Assembly: GCA_023664045.1 (NCBI GenBank)
Contig: JAMPGH010000001.1
Span: forward strand, 1 to 55,989
Length of the DNA stretch: 55,989 nucleotides
Origin: Alistipes senegalensis
Lineage (GTDB): Bacteria; Bacteroidota; Bacteroidia; Bacteroidales; Rikenellaceae
Direction: 5' to 3'
The notes below the pieces were generated by a model. The model did no database searches and was not told the DNA's origin. It was given only the letters and a program-made list of their open reading frames with translations. The stretch's first letter is position 1; every line of letters starts with the position of its first letter. Positions 7,687 through 14,664 of the stretch are shown here, piece by piece. The translations under genes were made by a program, and so were the position numbers.

Positions 7687-7705
7687 AGGTCCCTCGAAAA
7701 GGACC
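7687..7705 (-). terminator. Terminator of tRNA-Gly carried by the element
   Basis: On the minus strand aggtcc and ggacct pair around a short loop and are followed by TTTTTT. It lies just beyond the tRNA 3' end and inside the element, so it would replace the original terminator now displaced to 270-302. Confidence 0.65.
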
Positions 7706-7707
7706 TC

Positions 7708-7721
7708 CTGAGCGGAAAACG
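7708..7721. repeat. Right attachment core overlapping the tRNA-Gly 3' end
   Basis: ctgagcggaaaacg, identical to 309-322. Eleven of the 14 bases belong to tRNA-Gly (3' acceptor strand and the end of the T arm), so insertion leaves the tRNA intact. Confidence 0.7.
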
Positions 7722-7783
7722 AGACTCGAACTCGCGACCCCAACCTTGGCAAGGTTGTGCTCTACCAACTGAGCTATTTCCGC
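7711..7783 (-). tRNA. tRNA-Gly (anticodon GCC)
   Basis: A 73-base cloverleaf on the minus strand. The 7-bp acceptor stem is GCGGAAA/TTTCCGC, the D arm contains AGTTGGTAGA, the anticodon arm is CAACC-TTGCCAA-GGTTG, and the T loop is TTCGAGT. CCA is not encoded. It serves as the integration site of the element on its 3' side. Confidence 0.95.
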
Positions 7784-7816
7784 AAAAGCGTTCCTGAAAA
7801 TTCGCTGAACGCGACG

Positions 7817-7824
7817 CAAAGGTA
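7817..7824 (-). promoter_or_regulatory. -7 promoter box of tRNA-Gly
   Basis: TACCTTTG on the minus strand, a perfect TAnnTTTG match about 34 bases upstream of the tRNA 5' end. Confidence 0.65.
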
Positions 7825-8075
7825 AGGAAAAAAATCGAATCTCCAAATATTTTATCCTCCCACCCAAAAACTTTTTGATGACATGGAGCCGGGGAAGAAC
7901 AGAAGAAAACGCGCAAAAGAGGAAAAACGAACTCTCCCGGACCGACGACCAAACGACCGAAAGCCGAAACTACGAATATTCCCGATGACATGCATCTCAA
8001 GGCTGAGGGCCAAAGGAAATCTGCAACAGACAGCAACGAAGCGATTCCGCGAACATCGGCATTCCATATCGGCAA

Positions 8076-8232
8076 CGAAAAGCCTCCCGAAAAAAGCGAT
8101 AGACGAACCTTCAAACACTCGCGTCGGCGAACTTGAATATTCGCTCGAATAACATCGACGATCGTTCAAGAGTACTTCCCAGATACCTGAATCCGAGCAT
8201 CGGCTGCGAAAAGCCTCCCGAAAAAAGCGATA
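8076..8232. repeat. Imperfect tandem duplication, period about 131 bp
   Basis: A 26-base block (cgaaaagcctcccgaaaaaa followed by gcgata) is identical at 8076-8101 and 8207-8232. Downstream similarity continues with gaps (tcggcgaactt in both). The unit is not coding in any consistent frame. Confidence 0.6.
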
Positions 8233-8389
8233 AACGGGCCGCAAAGCATTCGCATCGGCGAACTTCGAAACTTCTAAAACAAACGGCAAAGTCGCTCAGG
8301 AAGATGCTCTGCAAAACATCCGCATCCGGGCGTCAGCAGCACGAAAAGTCTTCGGGAAAGAACGACGGTCGACCACCATTCGAACGCAT

Positions 8390-8992
8390 CTACCGGAACA
8401 CCCGCATTCGGGCATCGACGGGCTCGAACGTCTTTTGCTGCGGGGTAGCGGCCGGCATCCCGAAAGGCATCTGCGCGATGAGCCGCCACTCTTCAGGCAG
8501 GTGCCACTGCATACGGACACGCTTGTCGATCAGCGGATTGTAATGCTGTAGCGAAGCTCCCAACCCCGCGCTCTCCAGCAGAGTCCACACCGTCAGCTGG
8601 TGCATGGCCGAAGCATGTTCCGCCCACATGGGGAAGTTGCCGGCATAGAGCGGGAAGCGTTGTTGCAGCGTCCGGATCACGGACATATCTTCGTAAAACA
8701 GCACGGTGCCGTAACCCGCCGCAAAACTGCGGTCGACCTTCTCCGCCGTACGGGCGAACGCTTCCTCGGGAACGACGGCCCGCAGTGCGCGTTTCACGAT
8801 TTTCCACAGCTCTGCATGATGCTCGTGCAGCAACAGTACCAGCCGCGTCGTCTGCGAATTGAACGCCGAGGGCGTATGTTTCAGCGCAAAACGGACGATC
8901 TCCTCGATCCGTGCATCCGTGGCGGGCGATTGGGCGGAGAGAGCATAATAGCTGCGTCGGTGCCGGAAAACTTCTTCGCATGTTTTCTCCAT
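8390..8992 (-). CDS. Nitroreductase-family protein (HY1-like)
   Basis: 200 residues, a normal length for the FMN-dependent nitroreductase fold. The N-terminal HRRSYYAL motif, the FNSQTTRLVLL stretch and SAGLGASLQHYNP are the typical FMN-contacting segments. The C-terminal MPFGMPAATPQQKTFEPVDAR resembles the end of YdgI/HY1-type oxidoreductases. It should be a cytoplasmic NAD(P)H-dependent flavoprotein of unknown physiological substrate. The start is the ATG at 8992; upstream in-frame codons overlap the divergent reductase gene and were discarded. The 82-base gap to that gene holds both promoters. Confidence 0.85.
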   Translation of the reverse strand: MEKTCEEVFRHRRSYYALSAQSPATDARIEEIVRFALKHTPSAFNSQTTRLVLLLHEHHAELWKIVKRALRAVVPEEAFARTAEKVDRSFAAGYGTVLFYEDMSVIRTLQQRFPLYAGNFPMWAEHASAMHQLTVWTLLESAGLGASLQHYNPLIDKRVRMQWHLPEEWRLIAQMPFGMPAATPQQKTFEPVDARMRVFR

Positions 8993-9033
8993 GATGGCAT
9001 GTTTTTTTCGCCGCAGCAGCAAAAATGACGCAA

Positions 9034-9047
9034 GAATACACGTATTC
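9034..9047. promoter_or_regulatory. Short inverted repeat in a divergent promoter
   Basis: gaatac-ac-gtattc lies between the nitroreductase and the acyl-CoA reductase. On the minus strand it overlaps TATTCTTG, a near match to the -7 consensus, so it could be an operator for the nitroreductase. Confidence 0.3.
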
Positions 9048-9060
9048 CGGCACGAAATAG

Positions 9061-9068
9061 TATCTTTG
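9061..9068 (+). promoter_or_regulatory. -7 promoter box for the acyl-CoA reductase
   Basis: TATCTTTG, a perfect match ending only 5 bases before the ATG at 9074. With usual Bacteroidota spacing the transcript would have almost no leader. Confidence 0.55.
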
Positions 9069-9073
9069 CAAGG

Positions 9074-10060
9074 ATGAAAAACGGAATCGAACTCTTCGCG
9101 GCATTGGGCGAGCGGCTGCACAATTTCGGCAGCGACGCACCCTCGCAGCGCATCATCGCCGAGGCATGCGCTGCCAACGGGTGGTTCACGCCCGAGGAGA
9201 TCCGCCGTGCCGTCGGGGCGATCGCCGAGAGGATGCTCCGACGCGAGACGCTCGAACGGTGGCTCGGGGCTTATCCGATTCCGGTCGCCGAACCGCGGCG
9301 GGTGCTGGTCGTCATGGCCGGCAACATTCCGGCCGTCGGCTTTCTCGACCTGCTGTGCGTCGTCGCAAGCGGCCATCGCTGCGTGGTGAAGCCTTCGACC
9401 AAAGACCGCATCTTGATAACATATATCGTCGAGCTACTGCAGGAGATCGATCCCGAGGTGCCGATCGAGTTCTACGACGGCGCCGCACCGGTCGACGCCC
9501 TGATCGCTACGGGCAGCAACAACGCCCGGCGTTATTTTCAGGCCCGCTATGCCGGAATTCCCGCCTTGCTGCGGGGCAACCGCCAGTCGGTCGCCGTGCT
9601 TTCGGGCAGGGAGACGCCCGAGCAGTTGGCCGGTCTGGCCGACGACATCGGGGCCTACTCGGGACTGGGATGCCGCAGCGTGTCGCGGCTTTTTCTGCCC
9701 GAGGGTTGCCGGCTGCAACTGGAACTCCGGCCCTCGAATCCCAAATTGCACAACGACTATCTCCGCACACGGGCTCTGCTGACAATGACCGGCCGACCGT
9801 TCATCGATCTGGGATGCGCCGTCGCCGTCGAGCAGCAGGAGTTTCCGGCGTCGCTGAGTTGCATCGCCTACAGCCATTACCGCGACCTGAGGGAGGTCGA
9901 AAGTTGGCTCACCGCCCACGACGAGGAGTTGCAGTGCGTCGTCTCGGAGTGCGTCGGCCACAGCCGCCGCACCGGTTTCGGATGCGCCCAGTCGCCTTCG
10001 CCGACCGACTGGCCCGACGACCGCGACGTGCTGACATGGCTGACAACGAACGTAAAATAA
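9074..10060 (+). CDS. LuxC-type acyl-CoA reductase
   Basis: 328 residues with the layout of the LuxC/acyl-CoA reductase family common in Bacteroidota, an aldehyde-dehydrogenase-like fold. GNIPAVGFLDLLCVVASGHRCVVKPSTKD matches the N-terminal nucleotide-binding part, and DDIGAYSGLGCRSVSRLF near residue 199 contains the likely catalytic cysteine. The predicted reaction is NAD(P)H-dependent reduction of an acyl-CoA to an aldehyde; the substrate is unknown. It is followed after 13 bases by the pRiA4b-like gene, with which it is probably cotranscribed. Confidence 0.8.
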   Translation: MKNGIELFAALGERLHNFGSDAPSQRIIAEACAANGWFTPEEIRRAVGAIAERMLRRETLERWLGAYPIPVAEPRRVLVVMAGNIPAVGFLDLLCVVASGHRCVVKPSTKDRILITYIVELLQEIDPEVPIEFYDGAAPVDALIATGSNNARRYFQARYAGIPALLRGNRQSVAVLSGRETPEQLAGLADDIGAYSGLGCRSVSRLFLPEGCRLQLELRPSNPKLHNDYLRTRALLTMTGRPFIDLGCAVAVEQQEFPASLSCIAYSHYRDLREVESWLTAHDEELQCVVSECVGHSRRTGFGCAQSPSPTDWPDDRDVLTWLTTNVK

Positions 10061-10073
10061 AACCTCACACGAT

Positions 10074-10586
10074 ATGTCCATGATTTTCAGATTCCGCATG
10101 CTGAGCGACGAGAACGACCGTTTCGTCCGCGACTACGAAGTGCGCTACGACTCCACGCTGCTCGATTTCCACCGTTTCATCCTCTCTTCGCTCGAATACG
10201 AGGAGTGCATGGCCTCGTTCTTCACGGCCGACGACCGCTGGGAGAAACAGCGCGAGTTCACCTGCATGGAGATGGGCGGCGAGGGCGACGGGGCCCCCGA
10301 ATCGATGGAGCGGGTAACCCTCGGACAGATCATCCACAACCGCCGCGACCGGCTGATCTACCTCTTCGACTTCTTCGGCGACCGCGCCTACTATCTGGAG
10401 CTGACCGGCACCTACGAGGCCGACAAGGAGGCGTCGTACCCGCGCGAAATCTTCGCCGAGGCCGAGGCTCCCGACCAGTACGATCCCTCGAAAAACCGTC
10501 CGGACGACGAAGGCTCGATCTTCGAGGAGATGATGAACGAGTTCTCCGACTTCGAGGGCGACGACAGCTACGACGACGAGTATTGA
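10074..10586 (+). CDS. pRiA4b ORF-3-like protein
   Basis: 170 residues, or 168 from the second Met. RFRMLSDENDRFVRDYEVRYDSTLLDFHRFILSS and the later RDRLIYLFDFFGDRAYYLELTG match the plasmid pRiA4b ORF-3 family (also annotated as IS1096 passenger TnpR-like), whose function is unknown. The C-terminal 45 residues are very acidic (DDEGSIFEE to DDSYDDEY), probably disordered. Here it is a lone chromosomal gene in an operon with the acyl-CoA reductase, with no transposase nearby. Confidence 0.8.
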   Translation: MSMIFRFRMLSDENDRFVRDYEVRYDSTLLDFHRFILSSLEYEECMASFFTADDRWEKQREFTCMEMGGEGDGAPESMERVTLGQIIHNRRDRLIYLFDFFGDRAYYLELTGTYEADKEASYPREIFAEAEAPDQYDPSKNRPDDEGSIFEEMMNEFSDFEGDDSYDDEY

Positions 10587-10617
10587 TCCGCTTTTTTGCG
10601 GAATCGCTTTTTTTTGC
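10584..10617 (+). terminator. Weak terminator after the pRiA4b-like gene
   Basis: A short stem (ccgc/gcgg with flanking gat/atc) is followed by a run of eight T at about 10608-10615. It sits just before the tRNA-Leu promoter. Confidence 0.35.
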
Positions 10618-10625
10618 TACTTTTG
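10618..10625 (+). promoter_or_regulatory. -7 promoter box of tRNA-Leu
   Basis: TACTTTTG, a perfect TAnnTTTG match 23 bases upstream of the tRNA 5' end. Confidence 0.6.
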
Positions 10626-10648
10626 TTCCGCTTCTCAGCAAGCAGGTC

Positions 10649-10734
10649 GCTCGGATGGTGGAATAGGTAGACACGCCGGACTTAAAATCCTGTGGCCAGC
10701 AATGGCCGTACGGGTTCGATTCCCGTTCCGAGTA
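10649..10734 (+). tRNA. tRNA-Leu (anticodon UAA)
   Basis: An 86-base class II tRNA with a long variable arm (TGGCCAGCAATGGCCG). The acceptor stem is GCTCGGA/TCCGAGT with one G-U pair, the anticodon loop is CTTAAAA and the T arm is CGGG-TTCGATT-CCCG. The anticodon stem CCGGA/TCCTG has a C-U mismatch in its second pair. CCA is not encoded. Confidence 0.92.
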
Positions 10735-10740
10735 CACGGC

Positions 10741-10778
10741 AAGGCCGTTCATCGTAGGATGAACGGCCTTCGTTTTTC
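10741..10778. terminator. Terminator after tRNA-Leu, shared with the ccsBA operon
   Basis: A 13-bp perfect stem (aaggccgttcatc / gatgaacggcctt) with a 4-base loop is followed by cgttttt on the plus strand. It separates the tRNA from the convergent cytochrome biogenesis gene and can serve both. Confidence 0.8.
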
Positions 10779-10791
10779 AGCCGAAAAATTT

Positions 10792-13047
10792 CTATCCCGC
10801 ATAGGCGTGCATGCCGCCCAGCAGGAAGTTGACTCCGAAATAGGTAATCAGCACCGTCAGAAAGGCCGCCGCGCAGAACGCATGGAAGAAGAGCGGCTGC
10901 CGGAATCGCGGCAGCGACTCCGTGTGCAGCGCCGCAGCATACGCCAGCAGCGTAACGAGCGCCCACACCTCTTTCGGATCCCAGCCCCAGTAGCGGCCCC
11001 ACGAAACATTGGCCCACACCGCGCCGACGAAAATTCCGGCGGCCAGCAGAAAGACGGCAGGGCAGAGCATCAGCCGCCCCATGACGGCCAGCCGGCCGGC
11101 TTCCTCGCAACGGTGCGCAAGAGAGAGCGCCGTGCCCGTCAGCCCGTTGAAAAAGAGGAACGCCAGCAGCGAGTAGGCCGCCATGACCAGCATCACATGG
11201 ATGCACAGCAGCGGCGACGCCAGCACCGGCATCAGGGGCGTGATCTGCGGATTCGATTCGCCCATCGTCGAGACCGCGAGGGCCAGTCCGGCGATCAGAC
11301 AGCCGAAAGGCCTCAGCAGCGCGAAGCGCCGCCGCAGGAGCAGCGTCAGCCCCAGCGTACAGCAAGCCATGAACTGCATCGTCTCGAATCCGTTCGAAAG
11401 GGGCCAGTGTCCCGCAGCATAGCCCCGCAAGGCAAGCAGCAGCAGCAGAAATGCGAAGCCCGCAGCCAGCACGGCATCCAGCGTCCGGGCGACGGGGCGT
11501 CCCTGCGGCAGACCGCGCATCATCCGGCGGCAGGCATCCGCATAGCCCGCCGCACCGGCAAGCAGCAGGCAGATCGCCAGCGGCAGGGTAGCGGTCAGAC
11601 GGCCGTAGAGCCGTTCGGCCCGGAATCGTGCAGCCGAGGGGAGCGTCGCACCGCAGATCTTCTGCTGATAGGTGCGGATCTTGCGCAGCACCTCGCTCAT
11701 CGCAGCATAATCGCCCCGCAGGGAGAGTTCGGTCAGGTAGTCGACCGACCGGCGGATGAAGAGCCGCTGTTCATGCGGCAGATCGCGGGGCAGGTCGTCG
11801 ACGGGCGAGGCCCAGCGGAGAGTTCCGTCCGCCGGATCGGCATAGGGGAAAATCCGCAGCAGGCTGCCGCCGCAGAGCATCGACACAAGATTGAACTTCT
11901 CGCCGGCATCGCCCACTCCGCCCGCCTCTCCGGAAAGGATGCGGTCGACGGCCGCGCCGCCGAAGTCCGCAAGCCGCGCATAGCGGCCTTCGAGACCGAG
12001 CAAACGCCGCGCTTCGGCATCGCGGATGCGGATCATCGGCTCGCGCTTCCAGTCGTCGTAGCGGAAAATCCAGCCGGCGATCACCTGCTCGGGCGTCCGG
12101 CCGCAATAGCGGGGGCGACCGCAAAGTTTGGTCGTGAAGTCGCGCGCCAGCGTCGAGAGCGGGCAGATGCGGTCGCCATAGCAGACATGCAGCCGCCCCA
12201 GTTCGTCCGCCACGCCGCGCGGCAGGGTAGGAGGGAGCGATGCTTCGCGCGGCTGGGCGAGAGGCGGGGAAAGCGGCAAGGCAGAGAGTGCCGCGATCTG
12301 CGACCCTAAAACCGCTGCCCGGGTCGTTCCGCACCCCAGCACCAAAAAGAGGCAGAGCGCCGCCTCGCGCAGCAGCAGCCGGAAGCGGCTCTTCGGCTCG
12401 AAGAAGAATCCCGCCATCGCCGCCAGCAGCAGCGCATACCCGGCATAGGTGATGCCGATGCCCCACGGATCGTACGAAATGCGCAGGGTCGCTCCCCGGC
12501 CGTCGGGATCGTAACCCGACTGGTAGAAGCGGTAGCCGCGAAGCCGGAAGATGCGGTTCATGGCCACTTCGCCGCTTATTTCGCCGTCGTCTCCGGTCTC
12601 GCCGTCGCGCACGACAAGCCGGCTCACATAGTCCATCGGCGCCTGCGTGCCGGGGTAGTACTCCACCCGGAAATCGTCGAGCCGCACACGGAACGGCAGC
12701 TCGCACGCCGCCCCTTCGCCGTCTACGAACGCGCTCCGCTCTTCGCCCGTGCGCAGACGAAGGGTTCCTTGCCGGCCGAACTGCCGCGTGATGCCGGCAC
12801 CCAGAAGAATCGCCAGCAGCGCCGCATGGAGCAGGAACGTTACGGGCCGCCGCCACAGCCGGCGCCGCACAATATAAGCCGCCGATGCCGCAGCCAGCAC
12901 GCCCCACAGCGCCGCGAACCACGCCGCACCGTAGAAATGCCGCACTGCGAACGGCGTGCCGCACCATTTTTCCACGACCGTGGCCGCCGCCAGGACGATC
13001 AGCATCGCGACGGCAGTCAGGCCGCAAAGTTTCTTCAGCAGTTTCAC
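10792..13047 (-). CDS. ccsBA: Cytochrome c biogenesis protein CcsBA (ResB-CcsA fusion)
   Basis: 751 residues, all membrane-associated. The N-terminal part has TM segments and a periplasmic region like CcsB/ResB (RLDDFRVEYYPGTQAPMDYVSRL, FRLRGYRFYQSGYDPDG). The C-terminal third is CcsA-like, with the haem-handling WWD motif WGRYWGWDPKEVWALV near residue 680. Such fusions form the system II synthase that exports haem and attaches it to CXXCH motifs in the periplasm. It ends a four-gene minus-strand operon just after a di-haem oxidoreductase, which would be its client. A 21-base gap separates the two genes. Confidence 0.9.
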   Translation of the reverse strand: MKLLKKLCGLTAVAMLIVLAAATVVEKWCGTPFAVRHFYGAAWFAALWGVLAAASAAYIVRRRLWRRPVTFLLHAALLAILLGAGITRQFGRQGTLRLRTGEERSAFVDGEGAACELPFRVRLDDFRVEYYPGTQAPMDYVSRLVVRDGETGDDGEISGEVAMNRIFRLRGYRFYQSGYDPDGRGATLRISYDPWGIGITYAGYALLLAAMAGFFFEPKSRFRLLLREAALCLFLVLGCGTTRAAVLGSQIAALSALPLSPPLAQPREASLPPTLPRGVADELGRLHVCYGDRICPLSTLARDFTTKLCGRPRYCGRTPEQVIAGWIFRYDDWKREPMIRIRDAEARRLLGLEGRYARLADFGGAAVDRILSGEAGGVGDAGEKFNLVSMLCGGSLLRIFPYADPADGTLRWASPVDDLPRDLPHEQRLFIRRSVDYLTELSLRGDYAAMSEVLRKIRTYQQKICGATLPSAARFRAERLYGRLTATLPLAICLLLAGAAGYADACRRMMRGLPQGRPVARTLDAVLAAGFAFLLLLLALRGYAAGHWPLSNGFETMQFMACCTLGLTLLLRRRFALLRPFGCLIAGLALAVSTMGESNPQITPLMPVLASPLLCIHVMLVMAAYSLLAFLFFNGLTGTALSLAHRCEEAGRLAVMGRLMLCPAVFLLAAGIFVGAVWANVSWGRYWGWDPKEVWALVTLLAYAAALHTESLPRFRQPLFFHAFCAAAFLTVLITYFGVNFLLGGMHAYAG

Positions 13048-13068
13048 GCTTTCTACTCGAAAATCGGA

Positions 13069-14655
13069 TCAGATCGCATCGATGAACTTCGCCACCGCCT
13101 CGCGGTCGGCCTTGCTCAGCTCCCGGAAGCGCTCCACGCTGCGGCGCGCATCGCTCTCGGCGGCGCCGTGCCACATGATCGCCTCGAGCACCGTGCGGGC
13201 ACGGCAGTCGTGCAGGCGGTCGGCTTCGGCCGAGCCCGTACACTTCCGATGCAGGCCGCGGCCCCAGAGAGGCGTCGTGCGGCACCAGCCCGTGCGGATG
13301 TCGTTCTTCATGAAAAGACGGTGCTGCACCATGTCGGTGTAGGGCCAGATCTTCTGGCGCGGGTAGCGGGGCAGGCGGCTGTCTCCGTCCTCGAAGAAGC
13401 CGTTGGGATCGGTCATGCGGTCCTCGCCCGTGGTCCACGTCGGACGGTGGCAGTAGGCGCAGCCGATCTCCGTAAAGAGCTCCTTGCCGCGCCGCACCTC
13501 CTCGTCGTCCAGATTGCGGGCCGCCGGTACGGCCAGACCGCGGTGCCAGACCATGAAGTCCACGAAGTCGTCGTCGGACATCTCCGCCGGCAGCTCCTTG
13601 TTCATCAGGTAGTCGTAAATGTCTTTCTCCACGTCGCCCGTGCGGTTCCGCTCCGGGAAACGATCGTAGAACTCGGCCTGCACTTCGGGGTCTTTCGACG
13701 CCGTTTCGGCGTAGGCCGCCGTCATGTAGTGGTAGCGACGGTCGCCGCGCGTTACGTTCGTGATGTTCCACATGGCGTTCACGCCGGCGCCGTCTTGCAG
13801 CGGACCGCGGCTCAGGGCATAGGTGTAGCGCAGCGGATGCGCGGTCGCCCCGTAGGTCTTCGTCCACTTCCCATCGGCGAAGACCGCCGGGTTGAGCGCG
13901 GCGCCCGCCTGCTCCTGCCGCACGTATTCGGCCAGCAGATCGTCGTCGTCGATGGCATCCAGAAGCCCCGTCCCGAAGATGCCGATCGTCGACTCGACGC
14001 GCACCTTCACCTCGGCGTAGGGTACCGGGCCGCCGGCACCGATCAGAGGCACGTAGTAGGCCTTCTCGGGGATCGTAACTTCAGGATAGATCAGCGAGTA
14101 GCTCTCGCCGTCGGGAAAGCGGTTGCCCCACTCGTCCGTGTAGTCGTGCCACGCGATCGCGATTTGGGATTCGTCGATCGGCGCCTTGAACGGCGCCACG
14201 GCCTGCGTCTGAGGCATGCCCGTGAGCGAGGTAAGGTAGTTGTCGGCAGCGTCGGTTACCACGAGCAGGTAGCCGTTGCCGATCTCGCGCGTGTCGAAAC
14301 GGCCCGTCTGACGCTTGCCGTGTCCGTAGCCGGGGTGGCAGTGGATGCACGAGGTGCGGATGTAGAGGGGCCCCAGCCCGCAGCGCACGCCCGTCGAACC
14401 CGTATGGTAGACGTTTTCGAAGAGCTGTTCGCCGTTCAGGAAGCGCTGCGTCATCGCGGCGTCGGCATCCACGACGGGCGTGGGCTGCTCGAAAGCCGCC
14501 GAGGTGGTGTTGAAGGCCGTGCCCAGCTCGCCGCCGGCATAGTACTCTTCGGAGAGCGGCGCAGGGGCCGGCTCGGGCGTCGTGCCCCGATCGTCATTCG
14601 CGCACGAGGCAGCCGTCAGGGCTGCCGTCATGCAAAGGTATGCGAAGTATCTCAT
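13069..14655 (-). CDS. Di-haem oxidoreductase, DUF1111 family
   Basis: 528 residues. The lipoprotein signal MRYFAYLCMTAALTAASC puts it in the envelope. Two haem c sites are visible, CIHCH near residue 100 and CAYCH near residue 397, as in the DUF1111/di-haem oxidoreductase family (sometimes called thiol oxidoreductase). It overlaps no neighbour and lies 9 bases after the imelysin gene. In other bacteria DUF1111 proteins are found next to imelysin lipoproteins and are thought to help iron acquisition; the electron partner is unknown. Maturation would need the downstream CcsBA. Confidence 0.88.
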   Translation of the reverse strand: MRYFAYLCMTAALTAASCANDDRGTTPEPAPAPLSEEYYAGGELGTAFNTTSAAFEQPTPVVDADAAMTQRFLNGEQLFENVYHTGSTGVRCGLGPLYIRTSCIHCHPGYGHGKRQTGRFDTREIGNGYLLVVTDAADNYLTSLTGMPQTQAVAPFKAPIDESQIAIAWHDYTDEWGNRFPDGESYSLIYPEVTIPEKAYYVPLIGAGGPVPYAEVKVRVESTIGIFGTGLLDAIDDDDLLAEYVRQEQAGAALNPAVFADGKWTKTYGATAHPLRYTYALSRGPLQDGAGVNAMWNITNVTRGDRRYHYMTAAYAETASKDPEVQAEFYDRFPERNRTGDVEKDIYDYLMNKELPAEMSDDDFVDFMVWHRGLAVPAARNLDDEEVRRGKELFTEIGCAYCHRPTWTTGEDRMTDPNGFFEDGDSRLPRYPRQKIWPYTDMVQHRLFMKNDIRTGWCRTTPLWGRGLHRKCTGSAEADRLHDCRARTVLEAIMWHGAAESDARRSVERFRELSKADREAVAKFIDAI

Positions 14656-14664
14656 CGGAGGTCG

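Larger units (their letters stand above)
309..7721. mobile_element. Integrative element in the 3' end of tRNA-Gly, about 7.4 kb
   Basis: The element is bounded by 14-bp direct repeats of the tRNA-Gly 3' end. An IntDOT-like tyrosine integrase lies next to the tRNA and is transcribed away from it. Cargo is a KAP NTPase, a structured non-coding segment, a frameshifted unknown gene and a small XRE-type HTH gene. Base composition inside, especially 500-3600, is far more AT-rich than the flanking chromosome. No relaxase, coupling protein or conjugation genes are present, so it is best described as a small genomic island or in-trans mobilised element, possibly carrying defence genes. Confidence 0.65.
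7784..8389. other. Non-coding spacer with an imperfect 131-bp repeat
   Basis: No credible gene. It holds the tRNA promoter (7817-7824) and, further on, two copies of a 26-base identical block (8076-8101 and 8207-8232) embedded in longer weaker similarity, in the 3' flank of the nitroreductase gene. Confidence 0.55.

Noticed and set aside
309-7721. Complete conjugative transposon
   Set aside because: No relaxase, coupling protein, Tra or excision genes are present between the attachment repeats.
7451-8314. Open frames over tRNA-Gly and its upstream spacer
   Set aside because: They run through the tRNA or through the 131-bp repeat and encode low-complexity Phe/Arg/Ser-rich peptides.
10702-12309. 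Long plus-strand frame of 535 codons antisense to ccsBA
   Set aside because: Gln/Arg-rich shadow of a GC-rich gene; the minus-strand product is a well-recognised family. Similar antisense frames over the di-haem, porin, pump and TrkH genes were rejected for the same reason.
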